From: Betaproteobacteria bacterium
GTDB taxonomy: Bacteria > Pseudomonadota > Gammaproteobacteria > Burkholderiales > CANMPU01
NCBI GenBank assembly: GCA_947499755.1
Contig: CANMPU010000002.1
Location: forward strand, 1 to 18,741
Reading direction: 5' to 3'
DNA: 18,741 nucleotides
The position numbers and the translations under genes are program-made. The notes beneath the pieces are model-generated. The model was not told the origin of the DNA, ran no database searches, and saw only the letters and a program-made list of their open reading frames with translations. This document shows positions 1-8,012 of this stretch, one piece after another (position 1 is the stretch's first letter; each line of letters begins with the position of its first letter).

Positions 1-761
1 GCTTTAAGAATGATCGCGCCCAGTTTTTCATCCACGTTGCCATTGCTTACCGACGGTGGCGCAAAGGTTTCATGACAAATAAGATGTTGGACTTGCGCTA
101 AGGTCGATGCCGCCGCAGGGTTTCTACCGCTAAGGATTTCGTAAACGATCATTCCGATGGAAAATATTTCAGAAGTTTGGTTCGGCGTAAACCCAGAGAA
201 GCATTCTGGAGCCGCGTAGAGAGGCGTACCGAGAAATACTGCATTATCTTGGTTCTTGTTAGCAACTGTTTTGGCGATTCCGAAATCCATGATACGTGCG
301 ACGCCTGATGGCGCTATCATCACGTTGGCTGGTTTGAGGTCACAATGAATAATGCCTTGTCGATGCGCGCACTCAATCCCATTTAATATATCGAGAGCAA
401 TTTCTGCGGCACGAGCATTCGTGAGCGCACCGCTTTCCTTTATAACTTCTCTTAGCGTTGTTCCTTCTACATATTCGAACACAAGATAGGGCTCACCCCC
501 ACACTCGCCGGCATCGTAGAGCGTGACGATATTTGAATGCTGAAGATTACTTACCGCACGAGCCTCCTGCATGAGAAAAGCAAGTTGGTTAGATTGTTCT
601 GTAGAAGAATTTTTTGTGAGAGTTTTGATCGCAACCTTGCGTTCGAGGTGAGGGTCAAACGCGAGGTAAACTTTGCCTTGGCTGCCTTCCCCAAGAATCC
701 CTTGGATCTCAAAGCGCCCGATTTTTTCTACGTCGGCATGTGTTGCACTAGCTTGCTTCAC
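1..761 (-). CDS. Hanks-type serine/threonine protein kinase, N-terminal part (gene runs off the window)
   Basis: This reading frame is open from the window edge back to a GTG at 761, which has GAGG seven bases upstream. The translation has an almost complete protein kinase domain. The glycine loop GEGSQGKV is at residues 24-31, the VAIK lysine is K46, and the probable helix-C glutamate is E66. The catalytic loop HCDLKPAN has D141 and N146, the DFG motif starts at D159, and an APE motif follows. All catalytic residues are present, so activity is expected. The HRD arginine is replaced by cysteine, making this a non-RD kinase. The C-terminal part of the protein lies outside the window, so any sensor or membrane segment is unseen. 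It diverges from an HDOD-domain gene across 285 bases. Substrate and pathway are unknown. Confidence 0.93.
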   Translation of the reverse strand, partial: MKQASATHADVEKIGRFEIQGILGEGSQGKVYLAFDPHLERKVAIKTLTKNSSTEQSNQLAFLMQEARAVSNLQHSNIVTLYDAGECGGEPYLVFEYVEGTTLREVIKESGALTNARAAEIALDILNGIECAHRQGIIHCDLKPANVMIAPSGVARIMDFGIAKTVANKNQDNAVFLGTPLYAAPECFSGFTPNQTSEIFSIGMIVYEILSGRNPAAASTLAQVQHLICHETFAPPSVSNGNVDEKLGAIILK

Positions 762-1046
762 TGTGAGACCTCGGTTTAGATCGCGTTCGCGATAGACGAC
801 ACTTGTACGTCCCTTTTGATTTATGTTGCTTACCACCTTGATCTAGCGGCAGAAACGACAATTTCTTTACGAATAAATGCACGCAATGACGGCGCCAATG
901 TTGCCCGCTGAGACCGAAGCAGCGCGCCGCAATTTCCTGTGCCCGGGATACGGTGTTAGCGCCCGCTAAAGTGGGCTCGTCCACTGCCGTAAACTTATCG
1001 AGTAAGCAAAAATATGAAATGGCTAATTTATTTCTGAGGATAAATA

Positions 1047-1886
1047 ATGGAACTGACTGCTATTGAGCAAGGAAAACTGGATGTTATTGCAAAATCTGGG
1101 TTACAAATTCCACCACGGCCGCAAGTTGTCGCAGAGGTGCAAACACTATTACAAAAAGATGAACCGGACAGCGTTGCTATTGCGAAATTGATCGGAAAGG
1201 ATGTGCAGTTGAGTGCGTCTGTATTCAAGACAGTCAATTCCGCAGCCTATGGATTGTCGCGAAAAGTGGATAGCGTAAATCAGGCATTAACCGTCCTCGG
1301 TCAGACCCAGATGAAGAACGTGATCAACACGGCAGCGTTACGACAACAGCTTGGCGGTGACGCCGCGCGTTTCGAGCGTTTTTGGGAGCGCTCTATCGAT
1401 GTTGCGGCGCTATGTAGTTTGGTGGCACGCAAAGCCCTCGCCAACAAAGTGTTAAATTCAGAGCATGCGTATATGGTCGGATTGTTTCACGACTGCGGCG
1501 TGCCAGTTCTTGTTCAGCACATCAAGGGTTATTGCGAGGACCTGACCGTTTCACACGCGCCTCTACCCGATCTGCTTGACGAAGACGACACCCATCAAAC
1601 CAGCCATTGTCTTGTTGGCTGTATGATAGGCGAAGAGTGGAAGCCCCCGGATTTTGTGTGCCACGCAATTCGTGCACATCACTACGTCATTGCAGAGGAT
1701 CAAGAATCAAAACCGGCAATTGCGAGTTTACAAATGGCTATGCATATTTACAATCTAAACGCGCAGCAAAGCGATGGCGAGTGGGAGTACCATGGTGCGC
1801 GTTCGACGGAGCTCCTCGATATCGCTGCAGACAACCAAGAACAATTTGAACGCGAAATATGGGAAAGCTTTCAAGGAATGCAGTAA
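1047..1886 (+). CDS. HDOD-domain protein, probable signalling output protein
   Basis: The 279-residue protein is largely one HDOD domain, a relative of HD phosphohydrolases found in bacterial signalling proteins. Recognisable stretches are the early IPPRPQVV segment at residues 21-28, the region around VNSAAYGL (63-70), and FHDCG around residues 147-151, which keeps the HD pair (H148, D149). No receiver, GGDEF or EAL domain is attached, and there is no signal peptide or membrane helix, so it should be cytoplasmic. The ATG at 1047 is preceded by GAGG about seven bases upstream. It diverges from the Ser/Thr kinase gene, a pairing that may be functional. HDOD domains usually act in regulation, and the biochemical activity of most of them is unknown. 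Its stop lies four bases from the converging DUF486 pseudogene. Confidence 0.9.
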   Translation: MELTAIEQGKLDVIAKSGLQIPPRPQVVAEVQTLLQKDEPDSVAIAKLIGKDVQLSASVFKTVNSAAYGLSRKVDSVNQALTVLGQTQMKNVINTAALRQQLGGDAARFERFWERSIDVAALCSLVARKALANKVLNSEHAYMVGLFHDCGVPVLVQHIKGYCEDLTVSHAPLPDLLDEDDTHQTSHCLVGCMIGEEWKPPDFVCHAIRAHHYVIAEDQESKPAIASLQMAMHIYNLNAQQSDGEWEYHGARSTELLDIAADNQEQFEREIWESFQGMQ

Positions 1887-1890
1887 ATAG

Positions 1891-2230
1891 TTAGTTGCGG
1901 AACATAAAATAAACGGCGCCGAGTAGACACAACCCCGCCCAAAGAAAGTCGAGGTTTACTGGTTGCTGCATAGTGGACACGGCGAACGGGACAAATACCG
2001 ATAGTGTGATCACTTCCTGCAGGATCTTGAGTTGCGACACGTTGAAATGTGTGTAGCCGATGCGATTTTCTGGCACCTGCAACAAATACTCGAACAGAGC
2101 GATTCCCCAATTTGTAACGCGGCAATCCACCATTTTTGATTGTTGAGATTTTTAGGTGGGCGTACCAAGCAAACGCCATAAAAATATTAGAAAGGATGCG
2201 TAGGCCCGAGGTTTGCAAAATTACCGGCAT
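1891..2230 (-). pseudogene. DUF486 family membrane protein, disrupted by two frameshifts
   Basis: The frame starting at ATG 2230, with AAGGAG eight bases upstream, encodes the typical DUF486 beginning including ILSNIFMAFAWYAHLK. The family sequence then continues in a second frame (roughly NLNNQKWWIAAL) and finally in a third (from NWGIALFEYLLQVPENRIGY to the end, AGLCLLGAVYFMFRN). Each switch fits loss of one base in an A/T run: near 2149-2153, then near 2111-2113. Restoring both gives about 113 residues, the usual family length. DUF486 proteins are small integral membrane proteins in the drug/metabolite transporter superfamily, function unknown. The rest of the sequence is well conserved, so this is either a very young pseudogene or an assembly error in homopolymers. 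Confidence 0.85.
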
Positions 2231-2346
2231 TGAATTCGCTCCTTAAAAACAGCCCAAGCAAAACGCGTTAAAGCTTTAGGAGACTATAAGCCGTTGTTAA
2301 CCATTTAGACTTCCTCTATACCCAACGTCGGCATGCGGCTCGAGTG

Positions 2347-2577
2347 CTACAAGCGATAAATAAGTGTCGCTGCGAGCACCAACAATAAAACGACCAATGC
2401 CCCGACGGATATTATCCTTATAAGCCTTTTCTTAGCTTTCTCTGCCTGAGCGAGAACTTGCGCCACGCGTTGCACGCGCTCCAGAGTAAGTTGATTGGCC
2501 ATCTTATCGATATGCTCTTCTAACGCCGCGCGTTCGCAACCGCGATTGACTGGTGTTACCGGTGGTTTCCTATGCAT
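2347..2577 (-). CDS. small coiled-coil protein with C-terminal membrane anchor, unrecognised
   Basis: I do not recognise the family. The 76-residue product has a polar N-terminal part, a charged, probably helical segment (from RAALEEHIDK to AEKAKKRLIR) suited to coiled-coil formation, and one hydrophobic stretch (IISVGALVVLLLVLAATLI) ending three residues before the stop. That is the layout of a tail-anchored protein with a cytoplasmic coiled coil. The ATG at 2577 is my choice. The frame stays open to 2700, but the upstream part is low-complexity in character and would overlap the ribBA promoter. No good Shine-Dalgarno is visible. It diverges from ribBA. Confidence 0.6.
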   Translation of the reverse strand: MHRKPPVTPVNRGCERAALEEHIDKMANQLTLERVQRVAQVLAQAEKAKKRLIRIISVGALVVLLLVLAATLIYRL

Positions 2578-2643
2578 ATTTTCTGTCGGGGCTAAGTTGT
2601 GACCGTTTGCTAGGCGTTTATAGAGATTACATGGCGTAATCCA

Positions 2644-2673
2644 ATGACAGAGCGAATTATCAAGGAGTATACT
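2644..2673 (+). promoter_or_regulatory. probable sigma-70 promoter of ribBA
   Basis: An ATGACA box at 2644-2649 (five of six bases of TTGACA) and TATACT at 2668-2673 (five of six of TATAAT) are separated by 18 bases. Transcription would start near 2680, about 50 bases before the TTG start of ribBA. That leader is too short for an FMN riboswitch, and I see none of its conserved core. The in-frame ATG at 2644 lies inside the -35 box, which argues against it as the start codon. Confidence 0.6.
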
Positions 2674-2730
2674 AAAAACCGTAGAAAAAATACCAGTCAA
2701 AGCATAGACTTCAGTATCGGAGAAACCTAT

Positions 2731-3975
2731 TTGAATACGATTTCGAGAAAAAGCGAGTTGATCGTCGATGACGCTCTGGGCGATATGCGCAGTGGCAAGA
2801 TGGTGATTATTGTCGATGATGAGACCAGAGAAAATGAGGGCGATTTGTGCATTGCAGCGGAGAAAATTACTGCCGAAGCGATTAACTTCATGGCAACCAA
2901 CGGGCGTGGACTAACCTCTCTAGCGATGACAGAGGAGCGCATGCGAAAACTGGGTCTAGCACTGATCACTCCCGACGAGCGCAACACGACTAAATTTCAA
3001 ACGGCTTTCGCGACACCGATAGATGCGCGTGTGGGTGTAACGTCTGGTATGTCGGCAGCGGATCGAGCGCACACCGTTAAGGTCGCTATTGACGATAAAA
3101 GTACAGCGCAAGATTTGATATACCCCGGGCGTATGCAGACGCTACGCGCGCAAACTGGTGGTGTGTTGGCGCGTGCGGGGCACACTGAGGCGGCAATCGA
3201 TCTTGCACGGCTGGCCGGACTAAAACCCGCAGCGGTCATCTGTGAAATTATGAATGATGACGGCAGCATGGCGCGCCTACCGGACCTTGAACGTTTCGCA
3301 GCGAAGCACGGCATACGCATTATCAAGATCGCCGACCTTCTCGAATATCGCGTACACAAGCGCTCGATACGCGCAAAGGCAGTTACGACACTGCCTACTC
3401 GATACGCTGGATCCTTTAAGCTCATGGCATATACAGACGAACTTGAAACTAGTCTCTATTTGGTTTTGTTAAAAGGCGAAATCAATCCCGATGAGCCGAT
3501 ATTGCTTCGTATCCATTCACAGTGTCTCACGGGCGATGTGTTTGGTTCGGAACGCTGCGATTGTGGCGAGCAACTAGAAACCGCAATGAAAGCGATAGAA
3601 AAGGTCGGTAGTGGAATTATCCTTTATATGTTCGATGAGGGTAGAGGAATTGGGTTGCTCAACAAGATACGGGCTTATGTACTACAAGATCAGGGGCGCG
3701 ATACAGTGGAAGCTAATCTCGAGCTCGGTTTCGCCGCGGATCAACGTGATTACACGATAGGCGCCTACATTCTTTCTGATCTTGGCGTGAAGAATGTACG
3801 CCTCATGACGAACAACCCGGACAAAGTTCGTGCGCTGGAGAATTCAGGTATTAATGTGGTCGAACGCGTACAAATCGAGGTTGCGCCACGCGCGGCGAAT
3901 CTGAAATACATGCAAACAAAAAAAACGAAATTCGGCCATATGTTATCCATGAGTGAAGGCAACGCGAAGAAATAG
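2731..3975 (+). CDS. ribBA: bifunctional 3,4-dihydroxy-2-butanone-4-phosphate synthase / GTP cyclohydrolase II
   Basis: This enzyme supplies both precursors of riboflavin. The N-terminal domain converts ribulose 5-phosphate to dihydroxybutanone phosphate, and the C-terminal domain opens the ring of GTP. Residues 1 to about 205 are the DHBP synthase domain, with the acidic motif DDETRENEGDL near residue 28 and the later HTEAAIDLARLAG segment. From about 210 the GTP cyclohydrolase II domain has the zinc cysteines C265, C276 and C278 in CLTGDVFGSERCDCG, then DEGRGIGLLNKI and the NNP segment. Both active sites look intact. The chosen TTG at 2731 has GGAG eight bases upstream and gives 414 residues. 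A longer frame to ATG 2644 runs through the promoter and adds residues without family resemblance. Not in an operon with other rib genes here. Confidence 0.95.
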   Translation: MNTISRKSELIVDDALGDMRSGKMVIIVDDETRENEGDLCIAAEKITAEAINFMATNGRGLTSLAMTEERMRKLGLALITPDERNTTKFQTAFATPIDARVGVTSGMSAADRAHTVKVAIDDKSTAQDLIYPGRMQTLRAQTGGVLARAGHTEAAIDLARLAGLKPAAVICEIMNDDGSMARLPDLERFAAKHGIRIIKIADLLEYRVHKRSIRAKAVTTLPTRYAGSFKLMAYTDELETSLYLVLLKGEINPDEPILLRIHSQCLTGDVFGSERCDCGEQLETAMKAIEKVGSGIILYMFDEGRGIGLLNKIRAYVLQDQGRDTVEANLELGFAADQRDYTIGAYILSDLGVKNVRLMTNNPDKVRALENSGINVVERVQIEVAPRAANLKYMQTKKTKFGHMLSMSEGNAKK

Positions 3976-4037
3976 TTCAGTCGTGGTAACACGGTGTCTG
4001 TCAATTGCCCTATCCTGCGTTTAGCGCCAGCATAAAT

Positions 4038-5387
4038 ATGCCCGATCGAATCACTCAACTTTTATTTCTATTTGTTCTAGGTATTTCTTTGCCGGCAGCG
4101 GCGAATAAAATCATTGCGGGGCCTATGGCGGGATTCTCCGCGATGCGCTCGGTGACGATATGGCTGCAGGCAGATGCTCCTGGTCAAGCGCAACTAGAAT
4201 ATTGGAATTCGGAGTACCCAACTCAACGTGTACTATCCGCTATTACGCCATTGCTGGCAGAGGAAGATAATGCGGGTAAGATCGTTTTAAATTCCTTAGA
4301 GCCCGGTATTTTGTATCGTTATCGCGTCATTCTCGATGCCAGTGCGGTAACGACGTTGTCAGATCTCAAATTTCGCACTCAAACACTTTGGCAGTGGCGC
4401 GCAGCCCCACCAAACTTTACCGCACTAATGGGATCGTGTGCCTATATAAATGACGCACCGTATGATCGTCCCGGGCAACCGTACGGTGGTGGTTACGAAA
4501 TATTTTCCAGTATGGCAAAGCGTAATGCCGACGTAATGTTGTGGCTGGGCGACAATGTGTATTTTCGCGAAGCGGATCACTCCTCGCCTTGGGGCATGTC
4601 GTATCGCTACCGCAAAGACAGAGCTTTGCCCGAACTTCAAGCGTTGTTGAGAACTGGTCACCATTTTGCCATTTGGGACGATCACGACTACGGCCCTAAC
4701 GACAGTAATCGTAGTTTCATATTTAAGGAGAACAGTCTTAATTTGTTTAAACGTTATTGGGCAAACCCAAGCTTTGGATTACCGGACGTACCGGGCGTGT
4801 TTACAAAAGTTAGTTTTAGCGATGTTGATTTCTTCCTGCTAGACGATCGTTACTATCGTGACAGCGACCACGCGCAAAATTCAAATGAGAAAGTCATGTT
4901 TGGACCAGAGCAAATGAAATGGTTACGCAATGCTTTACTTGAATCAAGCGCGACTTTTAAGGTCATTGCTGCAGGTGGAGAGATGTTAAACGAATTTGGA
5001 ACCAAGGAAGGGTGGAGGCATTTTCCAGAGGAGAAAAATACTTTTCTCGAATGGTTATTGCGCAGCAAGATTAGCGGCGTCTTATTTCTGAGTGGCGATC
5101 GTCACCTGACGGCATTAACGAAGCTCACTCGAAAGAGCGCCTATCCACTTTACGAATTAACGTGTTCTCCACTCACGTCGGGCCCACGTACTGGCGAAAA
5201 AGAGTTGGCGCAACCGAATCTCGTGGCGGGAACCGTGGTCGGCGAGCGCAATTTTTGCGAACTGGAGTTCGAAGGTAAAAAAGCGAAACGGTTAGTGACG
5301 ATTAGATCGTTTAATGCGAAAGGGGAATTAATGTGGGCCAAAAAAATTTCCGCCGCCGAATTATCCGGCAAAATAAAACAACACTAG
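4038..5387 (+). CDS. exported PhoD-like alkaline phosphatase family protein
   Basis: The 449-residue protein starts with a signal peptide (hydrophobic core LLFLFVLGISL, probable cleavage after PAAA), so it is periplasmic or secreted. No twin-arginine motif is visible, unlike classical PhoD. A beta-rich N-terminal domain is followed by a metallophosphoesterase core. This has GSCAY, LGDNVYFRE near residue 170, WDDHDYGPND near 213, LDDRYYR, and SGDRH near 351, which together supply the metal ligands. The family hydrolyses phosphate mono- and diesters, and the substrate cannot be read from sequence. The ATG at 4038 is chosen because it puts the signal peptide at the N-terminus. The frame opens 11 codons earlier, and neither start has a clear Shine-Dalgarno. 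It ends seven bases from the stop of the converging ETF-QO gene. Confidence 0.88.
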   Translation: MPDRITQLLFLFVLGISLPAAANKIIAGPMAGFSAMRSVTIWLQADAPGQAQLEYWNSEYPTQRVLSAITPLLAEEDNAGKIVLNSLEPGILYRYRVILDASAVTTLSDLKFRTQTLWQWRAAPPNFTALMGSCAYINDAPYDRPGQPYGGGYEIFSSMAKRNADVMLWLGDNVYFREADHSSPWGMSYRYRKDRALPELQALLRTGHHFAIWDDHDYGPNDSNRSFIFKENSLNLFKRYWANPSFGLPDVPGVFTKVSFSDVDFFLLDDRYYRDSDHAQNSNEKVMFGPEQMKWLRNALLESSATFKVIAAGGEMLNEFGTKEGWRHFPEEKNTFLEWLLRSKISGVLFLSGDRHLTALTKLTRKSAYPLYELTCSPLTSGPRTGEKELAQPNLVAGTVVGERNFCELEFEGKKAKRLVTIRSFNAKGELMWAKKISAAELSGKIKQH

Positions 5388-5394
5388 TAAATAA

Positions 5395-7044
5395 CTACAT
5401 GTTTGGATAATTTGGCCCGCCGCCCCCCTCAGGGGTCACCCAGTTAATATTTTGCGTCGGATCCTTAATATCGCAGGTTTTACAGTGCACACAGTTTTGC
5501 GCATTTATTTGTAGACGTGGACTTGATCCGTCTTCATCACGAATAATCTCGTAAACACCTGCCGGGCAATAACGCTGCTCTGGCGCATCGTACATGGCCA
5601 AATTCGTTTCGATCGGAATTTTATTATTGAGCAACGTTAAGTGTGCGGGCTGGTTAGCTTCATGGTTAACGTTCGAAACCGCCAGGTCCGTCAAGCGATC
5701 GAAGGTCAACACGTTATCTGGCTTTGGATACTGAATTGGTGTCGCTTTGTCCTTACGCGTAAGCGTTTCATTGTCAGCGTGGTCATGGTGCAGCGTCCAA
5801 GGCGCTCTACCACGGAAAACGACTTGATCGATTCCAACCATAAGCGTGCCGGTGTAGAGCCCCTTGCTCATCCACGGTTTGAAATTACGCGCCTTGTGCA
5901 ATTCTTGATACAACCAACTACTACGGAACATCTCTGGGTAAGTCGAAAGTTCGTCGTGACCACGGCCAGTCTGGAGCGCAGAAAACGCCGCTTCCGCCGC
6001 CATCATGCCGGATTTAATCGCGGCATGGCTTCCCTTAATTCGAGATGCATTGAGGAAGCCCGCATCGTCGCCGATTAAGCAGCCTCCAGGAAACGTAAGC
6101 TTAGGTAGCGACTGCAATCCACCGGCGACAATAGCGCGCGCGCCATAGGCCAGCCGTTTACCTCCTTCGAAGAAGATACGGATCGCAGGGTGCGTCTTGT
6201 AGCGCTGAAACTCTTCATACGGACTAAGATACGGATTGGTATAGCCCAGACCGACAACAAAACCTAGGGAGACGATGTTGTCGTTCAAGTGATAGAGGAA
6301 TGATCCACCATAAGCGTCGCTCGTAAGTGGCCACCCGGCCGTATGCAGCACTAAACCCGGTTGATGTTTTGCCGGGTCGATTTCCCACAATTCTTTTAGA
6401 CCTATGCCATATACTTGCGGATCAACACCATCGCGCAATTTGAAATGCTTCTCCAACTGTTTTCCCAAGTGGCCGCGACAGCCTTCAGCAAAGAAAGTGT
6501 ATTTCGCGTGTAGCTCCATTCCAGGCTGGTAGCCATCAGTTTTCTCCCCGTCTTTCCCTACACCCATATCCCCGGTTGCAATTCCTTTAACGCTACCGTC
6601 GGGATTGAATAACACTTCCGCCGCTGCAAACCCGGGGTAAATTTCAATACCTAAACCCTCAGCCTGTTCGCCTAGCCACTTACATACATTGCCAAGACTT
6701 ACCACGTAGTTACCATGATTTTTAAAGCAACCGGGCAGCATGAAATCAGGGGTTTTGTAGGCGCGGGTCTTGGTCAAGAAGAGGAAGCGGTCTTCGCTAA
6801 CAGGGGTGGTTAAGGGCGCACCTTTCTCTTTCCAGTCTGGATAAAGTTCATTCATTGAACGCGGATCCATGATTGCGCCGGAAAGAATGTGGGCGCCAAC
6901 AACCACGCCTTTCTCAACAACGCAAACGCTCACGTCAAATCCTTGTTCTGTGCTGAGCTGTTTCAGGCGTATTGCCGCCGACAGTCCGGCTGGTCCAGCA
7001 CCGACAATTACGACGTCATATTGCATGAATTCACGATCTGCCAC
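5395..7044 (-). CDS. electron transfer flavoprotein:ubiquinone oxidoreductase (ETF-QO)
   Basis: ETF-QO takes electrons from reduced ETF and passes them to ubiquinone at the inner membrane, serving fatty-acid and amino-acid oxidation. The 549-residue product has the FAD-binding VGAGPAGLSAA motif near the N-terminus, followed by VVEKG and LSGAIMDP. A GDDAGFLN segment belongs to the FAD domain. The C-terminal part has RYCPAGVYE and NCVHCKTCDIKDP, which hold the cysteines of the single [4Fe-4S] cluster. It is monotopic in known members. The GTG at 7044 has GGGAG about seven bases upstream and gives the usual family N-terminus. An ATG at 7080 is in frame but lacks such a site. Gene size and domains are those of the housekeeping enzyme. 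The etfBA pair about 2.2 kb away is a possible electron donor. Confidence 0.96.
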   Translation of the reverse strand: MADREFMQYDVVIVGAGPAGLSAAIRLKQLSTEQGFDVSVCVVEKGVVVGAHILSGAIMDPRSMNELYPDWKEKGAPLTTPVSEDRFLFLTKTRAYKTPDFMLPGCFKNHGNYVVSLGNVCKWLGEQAEGLGIEIYPGFAAAEVLFNPDGSVKGIATGDMGVGKDGEKTDGYQPGMELHAKYTFFAEGCRGHLGKQLEKHFKLRDGVDPQVYGIGLKELWEIDPAKHQPGLVLHTAGWPLTSDAYGGSFLYHLNDNIVSLGFVVGLGYTNPYLSPYEEFQRYKTHPAIRIFFEGGKRLAYGARAIVAGGLQSLPKLTFPGGCLIGDDAGFLNASRIKGSHAAIKSGMMAAEAAFSALQTGRGHDELSTYPEMFRSSWLYQELHKARNFKPWMSKGLYTGTLMVGIDQVVFRGRAPWTLHHDHADNETLTRKDKATPIQYPKPDNVLTFDRLTDLAVSNVNHEANQPAHLTLLNNKIPIETNLAMYDAPEQRYCPAGVYEIIRDEDGSSPRLQINAQNCVHCKTCDIKDPTQNINWVTPEGGGGPNYPNM

Positions 7045-7239
7045 TATTCTCTCCCGTTCTCGGTCGGACAAATATATCATGTGGGTTTTACACCGAGCAT
7101 GCGCTCAGGTTTGTTACTATATGAGAGGGCGAATTATATCAGCTTTGTCGCTCCTTGCTCGGAGTGCTCTTGGCAAATCAGCATAAATTCGTTAACCATT
7201 TCGGTATGAGAAAATTACCAGTTGTGGTGAATAGAGAAA

Positions 7240-7674
7240 ATGGAATTGAGACTGAAAGATATTTTGACCGACCGCGAGCACTGGAATTTTTTCGATTGGA
7301 GCCAAGGATCTGCTCGTATCGGCCTTGTTGATGGGGAGACGTGCTTTGTGCCTTTTACGCTAGCGATGAAGAAATTATTCGCAAATCAACATTTACCGAT
7401 TCATCGCGTGATCAGACCCGGCGTAGAGATAAAGTTCTCACAAGTTTTATGCGAGGATAAATTCTTTTTGGGACTCGTTAGCAAGGAAAGCAAGAAAACT
7501 GAGCCGTGTGGTTTGTCGAATTCGCAAGATTTTCCTTGGGAAGAATTCATGCGAATTGTGACAGTGGCTCAGCATTACTTTGTTGCTGAACAGGAAATTA
7601 CGCTTTGGCGAGTAAATAATTTGGTGTTGACCAACATCAACGAAATTTTTCTCCACGACAACGCTTCGGGCTAA
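7240..7674 (+). CDS. hypothetical protein, 144 residues
   Basis: I do not recognise this protein. It is soluble in appearance, with no signal peptide or membrane helix, and is mixed in charge, with aromatic residues near the start (HWNFFDWSQGSARIG). It reads like a compact alpha/beta or beta-rich domain with two cysteines (around FSQVLCEDK and EPCGLSN). The ATG at 7240 has only a weak purine-rich site (AGAGAAA) just upstream. It diverges from ETF-QO across 195 bases and lies upstream, on the same strand, of the molybdoenzyme operon, but 338 bases away, so co-transcription is doubtful. The antisense frame at 7447-7782 is less convincing as protein. Confidence 0.6.
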   Translation: MELRLKDILTDREHWNFFDWSQGSARIGLVDGETCFVPFTLAMKKLFANQHLPIHRVIRPGVEIKFSQVLCEDKFFLGLVSKESKKTEPCGLSNSQDFPWEEFMRIVTVAQHYFVAEQEITLWRVNNLVLTNINEIFLHDNASG

Positions 7675-8012
7675 AGTACAAGCGAGTTGACACACTATTT
7701 CCGAATTAACCCCGTAAGAGCAGTTGTTTTTCACAGCGTTTTTTACGTCAGAAAATTTGACAAAGTCCAATAAATATTTCATTATTTTGAACTTATTTTT
7801 TGGCTATCGCGCTTTTAATGCCCATATAAAAAAAGCCAAGCGCCAAACTAAAGAAAAGAATAGAGTTAACTAAGAAAGCGTCGGTCATTTTAACAGGGGG
7901 TTCAGATTGAATCGTTCCTGTTCACAAGCAAGAGATCGAAGAACACGCATGTAAATCTGCCCGGGCTTTAATCGTTGAGCCTGGCTAAGCTATTTTGACG
8001 AGGAGAAAAAAT
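7675..8012. other. intergenic stretch upstream of the molybdoenzyme operon
   Basis: These 338 bases contain one candidate small gene (7793-7888, minus, listed separately). The rest holds no frame I would call. The promoter of the molybdoenzyme operon should lie between about 7890 and 8000, but I see no pair of boxes close enough to consensus to place it. No clear hairpin terminator follows the hypothetical gene ending at 7674. Confidence 0.5.
7793..7888 (-). CDS. possible 31-residue single-helix membrane peptide
   Basis: A short frame runs from ATG 7888 to TAA 7793. It encodes a peptide starting MTDAFLVNS, with a hydrophobic core (ILFFSLALGFFYMGI) and a basic tail (KSAIAKK). That layout, polar start, about 20 hydrophobic residues and a lysine-rich end, is typical of a real single-span membrane peptide with its C-terminus in the cytoplasm. 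Against it, no Shine-Dalgarno precedes the ATG and the frame is short enough to arise by chance. Function unknown. Confidence 0.35.
   Translation of the reverse strand: MTDAFLVNSILFFSLALGFFYMGIKSAIAKK

Noticed and set aside
748..984. 78-codon minus-strand ORF between the kinase and HDOD genes
   Set aside because: It overlaps the kinase start in another frame, has an arginine/serine-rich composition typical of shadow frames, and no recognisable motif or ribosome-binding site.
2644..2730. ATG 2644 as the ribBA start, adding 29 residues
   Set aside because: The codon lies in the -35 box of a good promoter and the added residues have no family resemblance; TTG 2731 has a proper ribosome-binding site.
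2680..2730. FMN riboswitch upstream of ribBA
   Set aside because: The leader is only about 50 bases and the conserved FMN-aptamer segments are not visible on either strand of the gap.
7447..7782. 111-codon minus-strand ORF over the hypothetical gene
   Set aside because: Mostly antisense to 7240-7674, which has the better protein-like composition; no ribosome-binding site or motif.
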